Positions 22,303 to 32,487 of a stretch of DNA of 64,000 nucleotides are shown here, piece by piece. Positions within the stretch are counted from its first letter, which is position 1. Every line of letters starts with the position of its first letter. The notes below the pieces were generated by a model that worked only from the letters and a program-made list of their open reading frames with translations, did no database searches and was not told where the DNA came from. Origin of the DNA: Branchipolynoe longqiensis (Eukaryota; Annelida; Polychaeta; Phyllodocida; Polynoidae). Where the stretch lies: assembly GCA_030323885.1 (NCBI GenBank), contig CM059194.1:2233889-2297888 (forward strand), given 5' to 3'. Made by a program: the position numbers and the translations under genes.

Positions 22303-22677
22303 CAAAGACCCTATAATACTAAGACGGCTCACTCAGCCTGTACTGTGTAATCAAAATGATCAAACCCACCACTTGGTGCGCTGGCTGTTTTCTTGGTTAT
22401 GCAGGTGCTATATTATATGTATAAATGTATATATGAATGTGAAAGATGTGTCATGATGGCGATGCTGATGATGATGCTGATGATGATGTGTATTTGTTCA
22501 TAACGATTTCATATTGATGTGAATTCATACTTACCTATTTCATGTATAATATGTGTTTACATGTGAAACATCAACCGGCAGCCGGGCTGATCAAACCCAC
22601 CACAAGGTGGCACTGCGAAATTTACATTACCATGGGAGAGATAGGGAGTGAGCCGTCTTAGTATTATAGGGTCTTTG
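22303..22677. mobile_element. 375-bp element with perfect 32-bp inverted ends and 7-bp target duplication
   Basis: Left end CAAAGACCCTATAATACTAA continues to 22334 and is matched base for base by the complement at 22646-22677. The flanking heptamer ATAGTAG occurs at 22296-22302 and 22678-22684. The interior has two diverged CAAACCCACCA segments and a GATGATGCTGAT run. No coding capacity. Seven bp is an unusual duplication length, and 54992-55615 shares it. Confidence 0.92.
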
Positions 22678-22739
22678 ATAGTAGTAGTCTGCATTAATCT
22701 ATCAGGCGACGGGCGAAAGAGAACGGTAGGTGTGGATTG

Positions 22740-23000
22740 GGAGATTGCATCAGAAAGCCTAGGTAGACTAATGGTTAGGATACTAGTCGCATATTGTGAT
22801 GGCTAAATGAGATAGGGCGGCCCAATGAGTGAGGGCATGCCTTCTGTTTTCCTAGGTCATGGGATTAGAACCAATAGGTTTAAACCCTGACCGTGTCAAA
22901 TAAATTAATTAAGAGTTGATACTTGTCGCTACTAGGGCAAAGAGCAGTGGAATGAGGAAGACCAAGTGTCGTGATTGAAATTGTCCCAGCTTAATCAGCT
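22740..23000 (+). mobile_element. tRNA-derived SINE variant (SINE-2) fragment
   Basis: TAGGTCATGGGATTAGAACC, GTTTAAACCCTGACCGTGTC, GATACTTGTCGCTA, GGGCAAAGAGCAGTGGAATG and AGGAAGACCAA match 39735-39965. The head resembles SINE-1 but the 3' part (AGCAGTGTAATGAGGAAGAC) is different, so it is a sister family. Confidence 0.65.
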
Positions 23001-23104
23001 AAAGTACAAAGAAAAAGTGTGGGTTTGAATCACATTCCGGTGAATGTTCCCTTTGTATGCATGACCCCTAGGATACTGGTCCGTTACCAGGATACTGTAC
23101 AAGC

Positions 23105-23312
23105 TACAAGGTGTACAAGCTACAAGAAGGGAAGGTGAATGGCAGCAGAGGGAGAGGGAGACCAAGAACGTCATGGTTTACAAATATTTCACAGTGGACA
23201 GGCTTGAATTATTCACAGTCTAGCAGAACAGCACACCATCAGGACAAGTGGAGAACCATTGCATCCAACCCTCGAGTAGAGGACGGAACTATTGATTGAT
23301 TGACAAGGTGCA
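23105..23312 (+). pseudogene. LINE 3' end, second copy
   Basis: The 3'-most ~190 bp of the LINE found at 11040-11510. It encodes EGKVNGSRGRGRPRTSWFT and NISQWTGLNYSQS and ends in the same ATTGATTGATTG tail, with few differences. Severely 5'-truncated. Confidence 0.85.
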
Positions 23313-23530
23313 AGGTTGATGAACCTACCTTGTGCATGTATAGCTAAGTGCATTGCTGGTATGTGTGTAATTGTAAGCCTTAGCGGGCACATGGAACATA
23401 ATCATTGCAAAGACTTTCGAGTCCAGCGCAAAGAATCGTAACCGGAACCGCAATGAGCGTGGCTTTGAAACCAGACACTTTCTGGAAGTGCCCTGCACTA
23501 TCCTGTATGAGCTGACACTGTCTTAGGGTG
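23313..23530. other. Spacer, no gene recognised
   Basis: No supported feature. Confidence 0.5.
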
Positions 23531-24165
23531 TCCTAGCCTTGTCTTCCCTACACTATTATGTATTATATGCCTTGCACTGCTTTACACTGTCTTATATTAT
23601 CTTGCAAACCTTGCATTGTCCTGCGGGGCTTTGCACTATCCTGAAGTGTCCTGCCCTGACCTCCACTACATTGAACTCCCCTGCTCTGTCCTGTACTCCT
23701 TTGCACTGTCCTACACTGTCCTGGAACATAGTGCACTGCATTACATTGTACTGTCTTGCATATCTGTGCACAGTATTACATTGTCATGCACTACCATGCA
23801 CTGTCTTCCATTGCCACTGTTCTGCACTGCCCCACAGTGTACTAACCTATCAAGCACTGACTTGCACTATAATGAACTGGCTTGCACGGCTCTGCGCTGT
23901 CATGTACTGTCTTTACTGTATTGCACTGCACTGCCATACACTGTTATGAACTGTCTTGCACTGCCCTGCACTGTATTGCACTGCACTGCAATACACTGTT
24001 CTGAACTATCTTACACTGCCCTGTACTGTATTGCACTGCACTGCCATACACTGTTATGAACTGTCTTGCACTGCCCTGCACTGTATTGCACTGCACTGCC
24101 ATACACTGTTCTGAACTGTCTTGCACTGCCCTGCACTGTCCTTCCCTTCCCTGTGCTGTCTTACA
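23530..24165 (+). repeat. TGCACTG-type minisatellite
   Basis: Degenerate CTTGCACTGCCCTGCACTG units. Near 23930-24140 a ~104-bp higher-order unit (CCATACACTGTT-TGAACTGT onward) repeats two to three times. Frames of 136, 147 and 230 residues are artefacts. Confidence 0.9.
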
Positions 24166-24299
24166 TCCATCCTTAATCTGGTCAATCTTGGCGTCTACAC
24201 ACCCAGACACCGAAAAAGAAGCGTCCCCCTCAACCCTCCTGGACCCCAATTTCCCCGACAAATCGCTTACAGATCCCGACCTAACGATCAATATCATGT

Positions 24300-25230
24300 C
24301 TAGACTCAATACCCCTCCCTCTCCCCCTCTCCCCCTCTCCCCCTCTGCTCCTCTCCCCCTCTGCTCCTCTCCCCTCTCCCCATCTCCAACTCTTCCCGTC
24401 CCCCCTATTCCCCTTTCCCCCTCTCCCTTTCTCCCCATCTCCCATCTCCCCCTCTCCCCCTCTCCAGCTCTCCCCGATGCCCGCTCTTCCCTTTCCTCCT
24501 CTCCTTTCCCGTTCTCCCCGTCTCCCCACTCTTCCCCTCCTCTCCTCTTCCCCTCTTCCCGTCCCCCTCTCCGTCCAGGTCTCCCCTCTTCCTCATCTCC
24601 GCCTTCCCCATCAATCCCGATCCCCTCTTCCGACACCCACCCCCTACTCTCCCCATCCTGCCATTACCCCCTTCCCCCTTCAGACCACATAGACCTCGTG
24701 CACTCCCCTCGACACTCAGAACCCCCTCCCCCACCCCCGTCTACTCCCCTCCCACTATACACCAGACATAACCCCTCCCCTTGTCTCCCTACCCCTGTTA
24801 GCACCACACATACATGCCTTCCCCATGTCCCCCTCTGCTGACATCACACATACCCCCCTTCCACTTTCCACGGTCCATTCCTCCTCTATACCACACATTA
24901 CTCCATGTTCCCCACATCCCACCCACTTCTCCTTAGAATCACACATACCCTCTCTATCTCTTCCCATCTCCATCTCCAGCAAGACCATACATATCCCCTT
25001 TCTCCCTTTCTCCTCTGCACCCTTATCACAAGGCATACTTTTCCCATCTCCCATCCGATCCCCCATTTCCACCACGTGTACCTTCACCCCATCTTCCCTC
25101 CCCTCCCCACCACATGAACTTGTTCCCCATCTCCCATCTCCTCTCGCTTAACACCACATGTACTTGTTCCCCATATCTCATCCCCTCCCCCTTAATACCA
25201 CATATACTTTCTCACGCGTTCCCCACCCCT
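24300..25230 (+). repeat. C/T-rich low-complexity DNA
   Basis: (CTCCCC)n at 24312-24560 grading into looser C/T/A-rich sequence up to about 25230. Proline/serine-rich frames up to 261 residues have no motif and follow from composition. Confidence 0.85.
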
Positions 25231-25314
25231 CCCCGTTGAACAGAGATTCTTGCCCAACGGGGCAGCGGTTCAGCAACCCAACTCTTATCTTCCCCACCAC
25301 ACGCCACTCGCTTT

Positions 25315-25800
25315 AATACTGTCAGCTCTACCCGCACCCCCACCACACCCCCACCACACCCCCACCACAACCCCACCACACCCCCACCACAACCCCACCA
25401 CACCCCCACCACACCCTAACCCTACACCACAACCGCCTAACCCCCACCACACCCCCCACATGCCCCCACATAGCCACCACCACCCCTCGCTCCCACACCC
25501 CCATACACCCACACACACCCCCAACACCTCTACACACCCACACACACACGCATACCCCCACACCCACCAACATACACCCACACACCCGCCATCCCCCATC
25601 CCCCACATCCCCACATTATCCCGCAAACCCAACCACCCCCACACCCTCAACATACCCGACCACACCCAACCCCACACCGCAACCCCCCACCATACTACCA
25701 CCCCCACCACACCCCACCACAACCCCACACAACCCACACACTCCACACACCCCACATATCCCACACACACGCCCACACACACCCACACCCACCGTCTTTA
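25315..25800 (+). repeat. (CCCCACCACA)n and (CCCACACA)n tract
   Basis: Tandem ACCCCCACCAC then looser C/A-rich repeats. All overlapping frames are artefacts. Confidence 0.92.
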
Positions 25801-26220
25801 ACAGATAACGCATCTTCAAGGGTCGGTCTAAGGCAGTTTGGCGTAGTTTATGTAATTCAATCCAACTCTCGGTGCCAACTCCGCCATTAAAAGGGTGCCA
25901 CACGCAGTGGCCGCAACCGGAAGTGGTTCTGGTGACGGGAATCTCTCGGAAGTCTCCGGAACCAGCAGCGGAGGTCAGAGGTCAGATCAGGGTTGTGTGT
26001 CTCACTCCGATTTAGGAGGTATATGGGCGCAATGTTCAGCGGAACAGTGAGTGTCAGTTGCGCGACAGTTTGACGCGTGAGCAGACAGGTGGCGCCACAA
26101 GCGGAACTGAGGTTGGGGTAGGTTAGGGCCAGTCGAACAATTAGCCCAGGCTCTTTCAGTCGATGACTGAGGGAGGGGGAGGTGGAAGAAGTCATCATAA
26201 TTATACTTGTATAATGCTTA

Positions 26221-26252
<32 letters not shown>

Positions 26253-26560
26253 CATAGTACATAGTACATAGCATTCCAATGGGAGACAACATAGTGTTAT
26301 ATGTGCGGCATAAGACATTATGCGAGCATTGTTATTCGGAAGCTGGATTAACTCAGAACAATCATGTGTAATCATAACCGACATTTCCCCAGACATCTAC
26401 TTGTTTGCCTAACTGACTAATTATCTACTGTTCATCCCTAACTCATACCAAAACTGAACAGAGCATCCTCACCACATGTGGCCGGCCCTGACAGTGGAGT
26501 CTCCGACTTGGCCTGAGAATACAGCCCAAACACTCTAATCTAATCTAATCGAATTGTGAT
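25801..26560. other. Intergenic DNA with an (AT)n microsatellite
   Basis: An (AT)n run at 26226-26252. A 169-residue minus-strand frame (25887-26396) spans the AT run and has no recognisable domain; I do not accept it. Confidence 0.55.
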
Positions 26561-26570
26561 ATTCGATGAA

Positions 26571-26920
26571 TGTAACTTGAGTGAAGTAATAGTTAAACTG
26601 AATCTCAGTGACAAGGCGATGTGGTATTAAATACATTGAAACTCTCTGAGCGTATTGTGGTAGTAACTAAATGTAACATGAGTGAAGTAATAGCTAAATC
26701 GAATCTCAGCGACAAGGTGCGGTGGGATTAGATACAGTGAAACTCTTTGAGAGAATTGTGGTAGTAGCTAAATGTAACTTGAGTGAAGTAATAGCTAAAT
26801 TGAATCTCAGCGACAAGGTGCGGTGGTATTAGATACATTGAAACTCTCTGAGAGTATTGTGGTAGTAGCTAAATGTAACTTGAGTGAAATTATAGCTAAA
26901 TTGAATCTCAGTCACGTGGT
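26571..26920 (+). repeat. ~101-bp tandem repeat, three and a half copies
   Basis: GTAACTTGAGTGAAGTAATA recurs at about 26572, 26673, 26773 and 26874. Confidence 0.9.
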
Positions 26921-27041
26921 ACTACGTGGGTAACAATAGCCACAGCAAAAGTACTATTGAGGATTTGCGTCAAACAATTAGCACCACGTAATCAGTGCCT
27001 CGTCGGCCATCATGGTTGGACAGAATGTACAGGATAACAGT

Positions 27042-27422
27042 GCCGATGTGGCGACGGCGTTAATATCGCCAGGACTTTGGGTTTAATTTGAGCAAATTTA
27101 ACTTTTTCAGTAGGCTATTCTCATAAATAACATTATTTCAACCCCTGAGTGAATATTCATGATTCTAAATAGCAGAATTAGATCGTAGCAGTGAATAGAT
27201 TTGTGCCTTTTGTTTTGTTTACAGTTGACAATATCGACGCCGATGCGGCGGCGTTAATATCGTTTTGATTTTGTGTATAATTTTGACAGAAGTTCACTTA
27301 TTGAGTATGTTATTCTGTTAAATAAACATGATGTCAACTCCCGAGTGAATATTCATAGTTCTAAATAACAGAATTAGATCGTAGCCGTGAATGGATTTGT
27401 GCTTTTTGTTTTATTTCCATAC
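27042..27422 (+). repeat. ~197-bp tandem duplication related to foldback arms
   Basis: GCCGATGTGGCGACGGCGTT at 27042 recurs as GCCGATGCGGCGGCGTTAAT at 27239; both copies carry GAGTGAATATTCAT and AGAATTAGATCGTAGC. The CGGCGTTAATATCG start and the AATTT-ACTT-TT...ATTCTGTTAAATA segment resemble the right arm of the element at 45921-47852. Confidence 0.75.
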
Positions 27423-27584
27423 ACTTGATTGTAGAACAAACTGCTTCTATCCAACCACGATGCAGGAGTAGTGTGATGCCCACGTTCACTCAAATCCTCA
27501 ATACAGTATCAATAGTCAATTTCTGTAATCGTCTAGTTCAAGCACCTTCTTTGAAGCTAACTAATTACCCAACCCAATGCAAGG

Positions 27585-28040
27585 TTTGTTGGAGATTTTC
27601 CCTCCTGGCAACAACGCAAGTCATATCAGGAGAGGCACCGACCTGTGTCAGTGTGCACTGATCGCACCTTTGTCATAGTCCTGTCCCAGTGGAAGACTGG
27701 ACACGAAGCACAGGGACCCGATATCCCACTCAGTCACAATATCCATACCCCGAGCAAGCCAGTCCTTGCCCTATCCTACAAATCCTGTGCACCAGCAGAA
27801 GGCCTGGAGTTCGAATCCCAGCTGAGTCAAACCAATGAATTATAACGTTGCTGACTGTAGCTACCTATCCTGGCGCTCAGCATAAATTGGATAGGACAGG
27901 GACAGGGACAATATCAGGGTGCGGTGACTGTGTCAGATATTGGGTCATGGCCCTGGCAGCCTGGTCTCCCAGTGTGGCAGCACTATCAATTGTCACATGA
28001 TCTTAGATGTTGCTAGGACGTAAAGCAACATCAAAGGAAC
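27585..28040. mobile_element. Head-to-head pair of SINE-1 copies
   Basis: 27585-27778 is minus-oriented (CCTCCTGGCAACA, GTCATATCAGGAG, CCACTCAGTCACAATATCC, CCTTGCCCTATCCTA). 27779-28038 is plus-oriented (TTCGAATCCCAGCTGAGTCA, TGGCGCTCAGCATAAATTGG, GTCATGGCCCTGGCAGCCTG, GATGTTGCTAGGACGTAAAG). Together they make an imperfect palindrome of about 450 bp. Confidence 0.85.
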
Positions 28041-28195
28041 CGTTTCCCCATTCCCTACGACCCACCAACTCTCAGTCACCCCACAATCACCCCCCCCCCC
28101 CACAAAACCCAACTCCATCCACACACCCCCCCCACCCCCAATTTACAACTCCTGGACCAACTGAAACCACCAACAATACTTAGTAGCACAGGTAG
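28041..28195. other. C-rich spacer
   Basis: Poly-C runs near 28090-28130. No gene. Confidence 0.6.
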
Positions 28196-28400
28196 CCTCG
28201 TAGTCACAGGGTACGATGGCTGAATCGCTCAGATGTTGTGGCTTTGAACCATGGCTGAGTCAAACCAAGGAATAAGAAAATTGATGCTTTTCGCTACCTG
28301 GCCTGGCACTAAGCATTAATACAATAGGGCAAGGACTGCTTTGCTCAATATCAGGATAGCGATTGATTGGGATATCAAGGCATGGTTATATGAGAAGATA
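28196..28400 (+). mobile_element. SINE-1, plus orientation, tail missing
   Basis: Head with TGGCTGAATCGCTCAGATG and TTGAACCATGGCTGAGTCAA, body CCTGGCACTAAGCATTAATA, CAATAGGGCAAGGACTG and ATATCAAGGCATGG. Confidence 0.75.
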
Positions 28401-28704
28401 ATTATTCATATCAGATAGGTACAATATTTACCCTAAAACCAACATATCTTGGCCCGTGTTTCACTCAGCTCTAGACCATCACCCAGGAACCAACTGTCAA
28501 CTGTCAACTGTAATATATTTCATTCTAAACTCGGGACCTTCGGTACCGACCCTGAAGCAAAAAGCAGAGGTCGGCGTCAGTGTTCTGGTGATCATCTCTT
28601 ACATTCCCAGGGGTCTCATTAGCCCCCACCCGTGACCAGCTCACGTCCCCACCGTTACGCATGACTGATCACCTCTGACTCCTCAGGGATCCACACGCCG
28701 AGCA
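28401..28704. other. Intergenic DNA, no gene recognised
   Basis: Nothing supported; a duplicated CAACTGTCAACTGT at about 28490-28510. Confidence 0.5.
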
Positions 28705-29655
28705 CCAACACACTCACAGCCTCACATACTCATACACTCACGGTCTCAGATACTCATACACTCACATCCTCACATACTCATACACTCACAGCCTCAACTA
28801 TTCATACACTCACGGCCTCACACTCTCACCCACAAACTCACAGCCTCACATACTCATGCACTCACGGTCTCACAAGCTCACCCACACCCGGTCTCACACT
28901 CTCACTCACAGCGTCACACACGCACGACCTCACAGACTCACTCACAGCCTCACAACCTCACGTCACCCTTCACAGCCTCACACTCTCACTCACAGCCTCA
29001 CACACTCACAACCTCACATACTCACTCACAGCCTCACAACCTCACCTCACCCACTCACAGCCTCACACTCTCACTCACAGCCTCACGACCTGACATACTC
29101 ACTGAGAACCTCACAGCCTCAGCTCACCCAATCACGGCCTCACACTCTCACTCACAGCCTCACGACCTCACATACTCACTGACAACCTCACAGCCTCACC
29201 TCACCCACTCACAGCCTCACACTCTCACTCACAGCTTCACACACTCACAACCTCACATACTCACTCACATCCTCACAGCCTCACCTCACCCACTCACAGC
29301 CTCACACTCTCACTCACAGCCTCACGACCTCACATACTTACTGACAACCTCACAGCCTCACCTCACCCACTCACGGCCTCACACTCTCACTCACAGCCTC
29401 ACGACCTCACATACTCACTGACAACCTCACAGCCTCACCTCACCCACTCACAGCCTCACACTCTCACTCACAGCATCACACACTCACAACCTCACATACT
29501 CAATCACATCCTCACAGCCTCACCTCACCCACTCACAACCTCACACTCTCACTCACAGCCTCACGACCTCAGATACTCACTCTGCATACCCTCACAGACG
29601 CATTCACGGTCTCAAACCCTCGCACCCTCAGAGCCTCACAACATCTCACACTCAC
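28705..29655 (+). repeat. CTCACAGC minisatellite with higher-order structure
   Basis: Basic words CACTCACAGCCTCACA and CACATACTCA. From about 29040 a higher-order unit of ~77-87 bp (CCTCACCTCACCCACTCACA ... CATACTCACTGACAAC) repeats six or seven times. Open frames across it are artefacts. Confidence 0.93.
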
Positions 29656-29724
29656 ACTTACAAAATGATATGGTTCTTACACAATTTCAATACATTTAGC
29701 CCAAATTGGGAGAGCTAATGGTTG

Positions 29725-30090
29725 GTTGATTGGTCGTTTGTGTTTTACGTCCTAGCAACCTCTAAGATCATATCAGGACGCCTACCGACTTGTCACAGTT
29801 CACAGTCATGGCAACTTTACAATGCTTCCCCACTGGGAGACCAGGCCGCCAGCACCATGACCTGCTACCCCACTCAGGCATAATATCCTGATACTGAGCC
29901 AACCAGTCCTTACTCTACCCTAATAATGCCGATTGTGTGGCTAGGAAGTGACATGTATCAATTTGTTAAGTCCTTGGTTTAATTCGTCCAGGGTTTGAAC
30001 CCGTTGGTCCGAAACCCACGATCTACCAAAACGGGAGCTGGACGCTCAACTCATTAGGCCATCCCTTCTGGTCAGAGCTAATGGTTGACA
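29725..30090 (-). mobile_element. SINE-1, full length, minus orientation
   Basis: Complete from tail (GTGTTTTACGTCCTAGCAAC) through CCCCACTGGGAGACCAGG and CCTAATAATGCCGATTG to head (GGGTTTGAACCCG, CACGATCTACCAAAACGGGA, GGACGCTCAACTCATTAGGC). On the minus strand the head carries an A box (TGGCCTAATGAGTTGAGCG) and a B box, so Pol III transcription was once possible. Confidence 0.9.
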
Positions 30091-31185
30091 TATGAAATCC
30101 TGTGTTTGCTAGGATAACCCCAACAATGATTGGTTCATAAATATAGAGGTGGCCGTTCCCGCTAGCTGGTACTTGAGTTTATGACTCTTCCAAACTGGTC
30201 AATCCTGTCAGCTGTACTGCCAAGGGAGCTATAATGCTCCTGGATCAGGTTAGGGCCTAATCCACATGCTATCCCCCTCACCTCCTCCTATCCTGTATAG
30301 GGCCTAAATTAGGATATGGCCTCCCAACAAGACACAACAAACAATCCGAGTTCAGCACCAGCCAGAAGAAGAGTGAATGCCTGGTTTTATTCACATATAT
30401 AATATTTACTAGACACATACAATGGTATATAGTACCAACATTCTTATTGGCTATTACACCCATCGACACCAGTCATTCCTATCCCACATGATCATTCCCT
30501 GACATCGCTCCCGACTGCCTGCCTTCATGATCCACCACCCTCCCACCCAGACCTGGCCACTGTCCAGCAATCACAGGATTACCATGGATCGCTGCGACGT
30601 GACGCTGGGCAGGATAAAATGGGGATCATGATTAAAGGCACACCATTCCCCTCCTCCAGTGAGAAACATGTTTAAGGGGGTACTGTTTCTCACCCAGGTA
30701 TATCGATGTACACTACGTACTTAATGGGAGAATGTTACAGCCAGGTCAGTCGTGAGAGCACCAGTTCTCTGTGGTTATTTTATAAACATGTAGTGCACAG
30801 TCAGCTATTACATTGTGTCTGAATGATGACTGACAAAGGTCATGTTGCTGTTTTTCCCTTTTCTTTTCACTAAATGTATTTTATTCAGCGACTAATATCT
30901 TTTGTCAGCGCCAGAGCACTGGTCTTCCGGCCGTTCAGTACAATTTCTCGGTACATAAATGACAATATCAGTTGCAATAATAACCACATGAAAATCCTGT
31001 TCGATAATAGAAGCATAATATAAATTGACTATCCATCGTAATAGTAACTGCATGCAATTCCAGTTCAACATATGTATTATGCACTTGGTGAGCATGCATC
31101 AATAAATGTACAAGATGACTCTAGAATTGTATTTAAACAATTCTTTCTTCCTTTGCTTTCTCTCTTCTTTTTTCAAAAAGATATA
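30091..31185. other. Intergenic DNA, no gene recognised
   Basis: About 1.1 kb without recognisable coding or repeat structure. Short frames at 30278-30469 and 30892-31095 show nothing known. Confidence 0.5.
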
Positions 31186-31312
31186 ACTTGCGTCCCAGTC
31201 TCCCACTGCAACAGCACTATAAGGTCAATGGGAGTGCAAGCCACCTCACTAGCTGTATATAGCCTCGCCGTACATAATGCTAGGACATAAAACCCCAATA
31301 AGCAACCAATGC
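31186..31312 (+). mobile_element. SINE-1 tail, plus orientation
   Basis: GCGTCCCAGTCTCCCACTGC, GCACTATAAGGTCAATGGGA, CATAATGCTAGGACATAAAA and CAATAAGCAACCAA. 5'-truncated. Confidence 0.7.
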
Positions 31313-31580
31313 ATGCTCAAAGGAGGCACTAACATGACCAACACAACCTTACATAGCTAAGTCCTATATTTTACTGCGTCAATATTATGAAAAATGGAGT
31401 GGGGCTGTCTGGTTAGTTCAGTGAATGCTCACTAACCAGAACTGGCGCAACTTGCGGGTCCGGCCTATCATCTCCAAATCCAGGGGGCGTCTCCACTATT
31501 CCAGTAGCTTCCACCTCCCAGCAAACAATTCTGGTGCTGGATGTTTGCTTTTAAATAAAAAGAGATTAGTATTCTTATCT

Positions 31581-32123
31581 AACTACTGATGAGCCTCAAC
31601 TATTACTTATCTGATAATGATTATATAAGTAATAAGCCTGTCCCAGGATATCTACGACACCAAGTACTAAAAAGGCTCATCTAACACTTATCTGGCAATG
31701 ATTCAGTGCGTAATAAGCCTGTACCAGGATATCTACAGCGCCTTGTATTCCAACCTAAGTACTAATGAGGCTCAACCATCACTTATCCGATAATGATTCA
31801 GTAAGTAATAAGCATGTGCCAGGATAAATAATGCACCTTGTATTCCAACCTAAGTACTAATGAGGCTCAACTATTACTTATCCGATAATGATTCAGTAAG
31901 TAATACGCCTTTACCACAACATCTAGGGTACCTTGTATTCCCACCTACATACTAACACAACTCAACTATTACTTAACCAATAATGATTACTTAAGTAATA
32001 AGCATGTACCAGGATACATACGGCACCTTTATTCCCACCTAAGTATTAACAAGGCTCAACTATCAATTACCTGATAATGTATCAGCAAGTAATAAGCCTG
32101 TACCAGGATATCCATAGCACCTA
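31581..32123 (+). repeat. ~95-bp tandem array (family TR-B), left part
   Basis: The unit contains AAGTACTAAYGAGGCTCAAC, TATTACTTATCCGATAATGA, AGTAATAAGCCTGTACCAGG and CACCTTGTATTCC. AAGTACTAA-like starts lie at 31662, 31757, 31852, 31947 and 32041. The array stops inside a unit (…GCACCTAGTC) and resumes at 35423, so a LINE has split it. Confidence 0.93.
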
Positions 32124-32487
32124 GTCAATTCTTTTATTTTAACTCTCTGCAAGGTATGTTTACAATAAATTGAGGTGATACAATAAATGCATACAAATTC
32201 CTTACAGACAGAAAGGATCCCAGAAAAGCGATGCTTATCTAGCTGGTCTCCATGATGTGAATGAATAAGTGATGACAATAACAAATTATTAAACCTAAGC
32301 TACAATTTTAACTAATGATTATGATGAGCTACTGATGCGTCTCTTCACAGTTAGTAAGAAACAAAGTAATGATAGGAATATTATATGGATATTGTGTCAT
32401 GGATTCATGTACTTACATGCAGTATCAGTAGTTATTTTGCATGTATGTTAATAGGGGTCTTATATATATTCTTTACTGGTAATCGAT
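32124..32487 (-). mobile_element. Probable LINE 3' untranslated region
   Basis: Sequence between the array break and the last codon of the LINE frame. It lies where the 3' UTR of the minus-strand LINE should be. No clear poly-A or simple tail is seen at the 32124 junction, so an additional small insertion cannot be excluded. Confidence 0.55.

Noticed and set aside
24056..24841. 261-residue Pro/Ser-rich frame
   Set aside because: Covers two unrelated low-complexity tracts with no motif or codon signal.
25887..26396. 169-residue minus-strand frame
   Set aside because: Runs through an (AT)n microsatellite and shows no recognisable domain.
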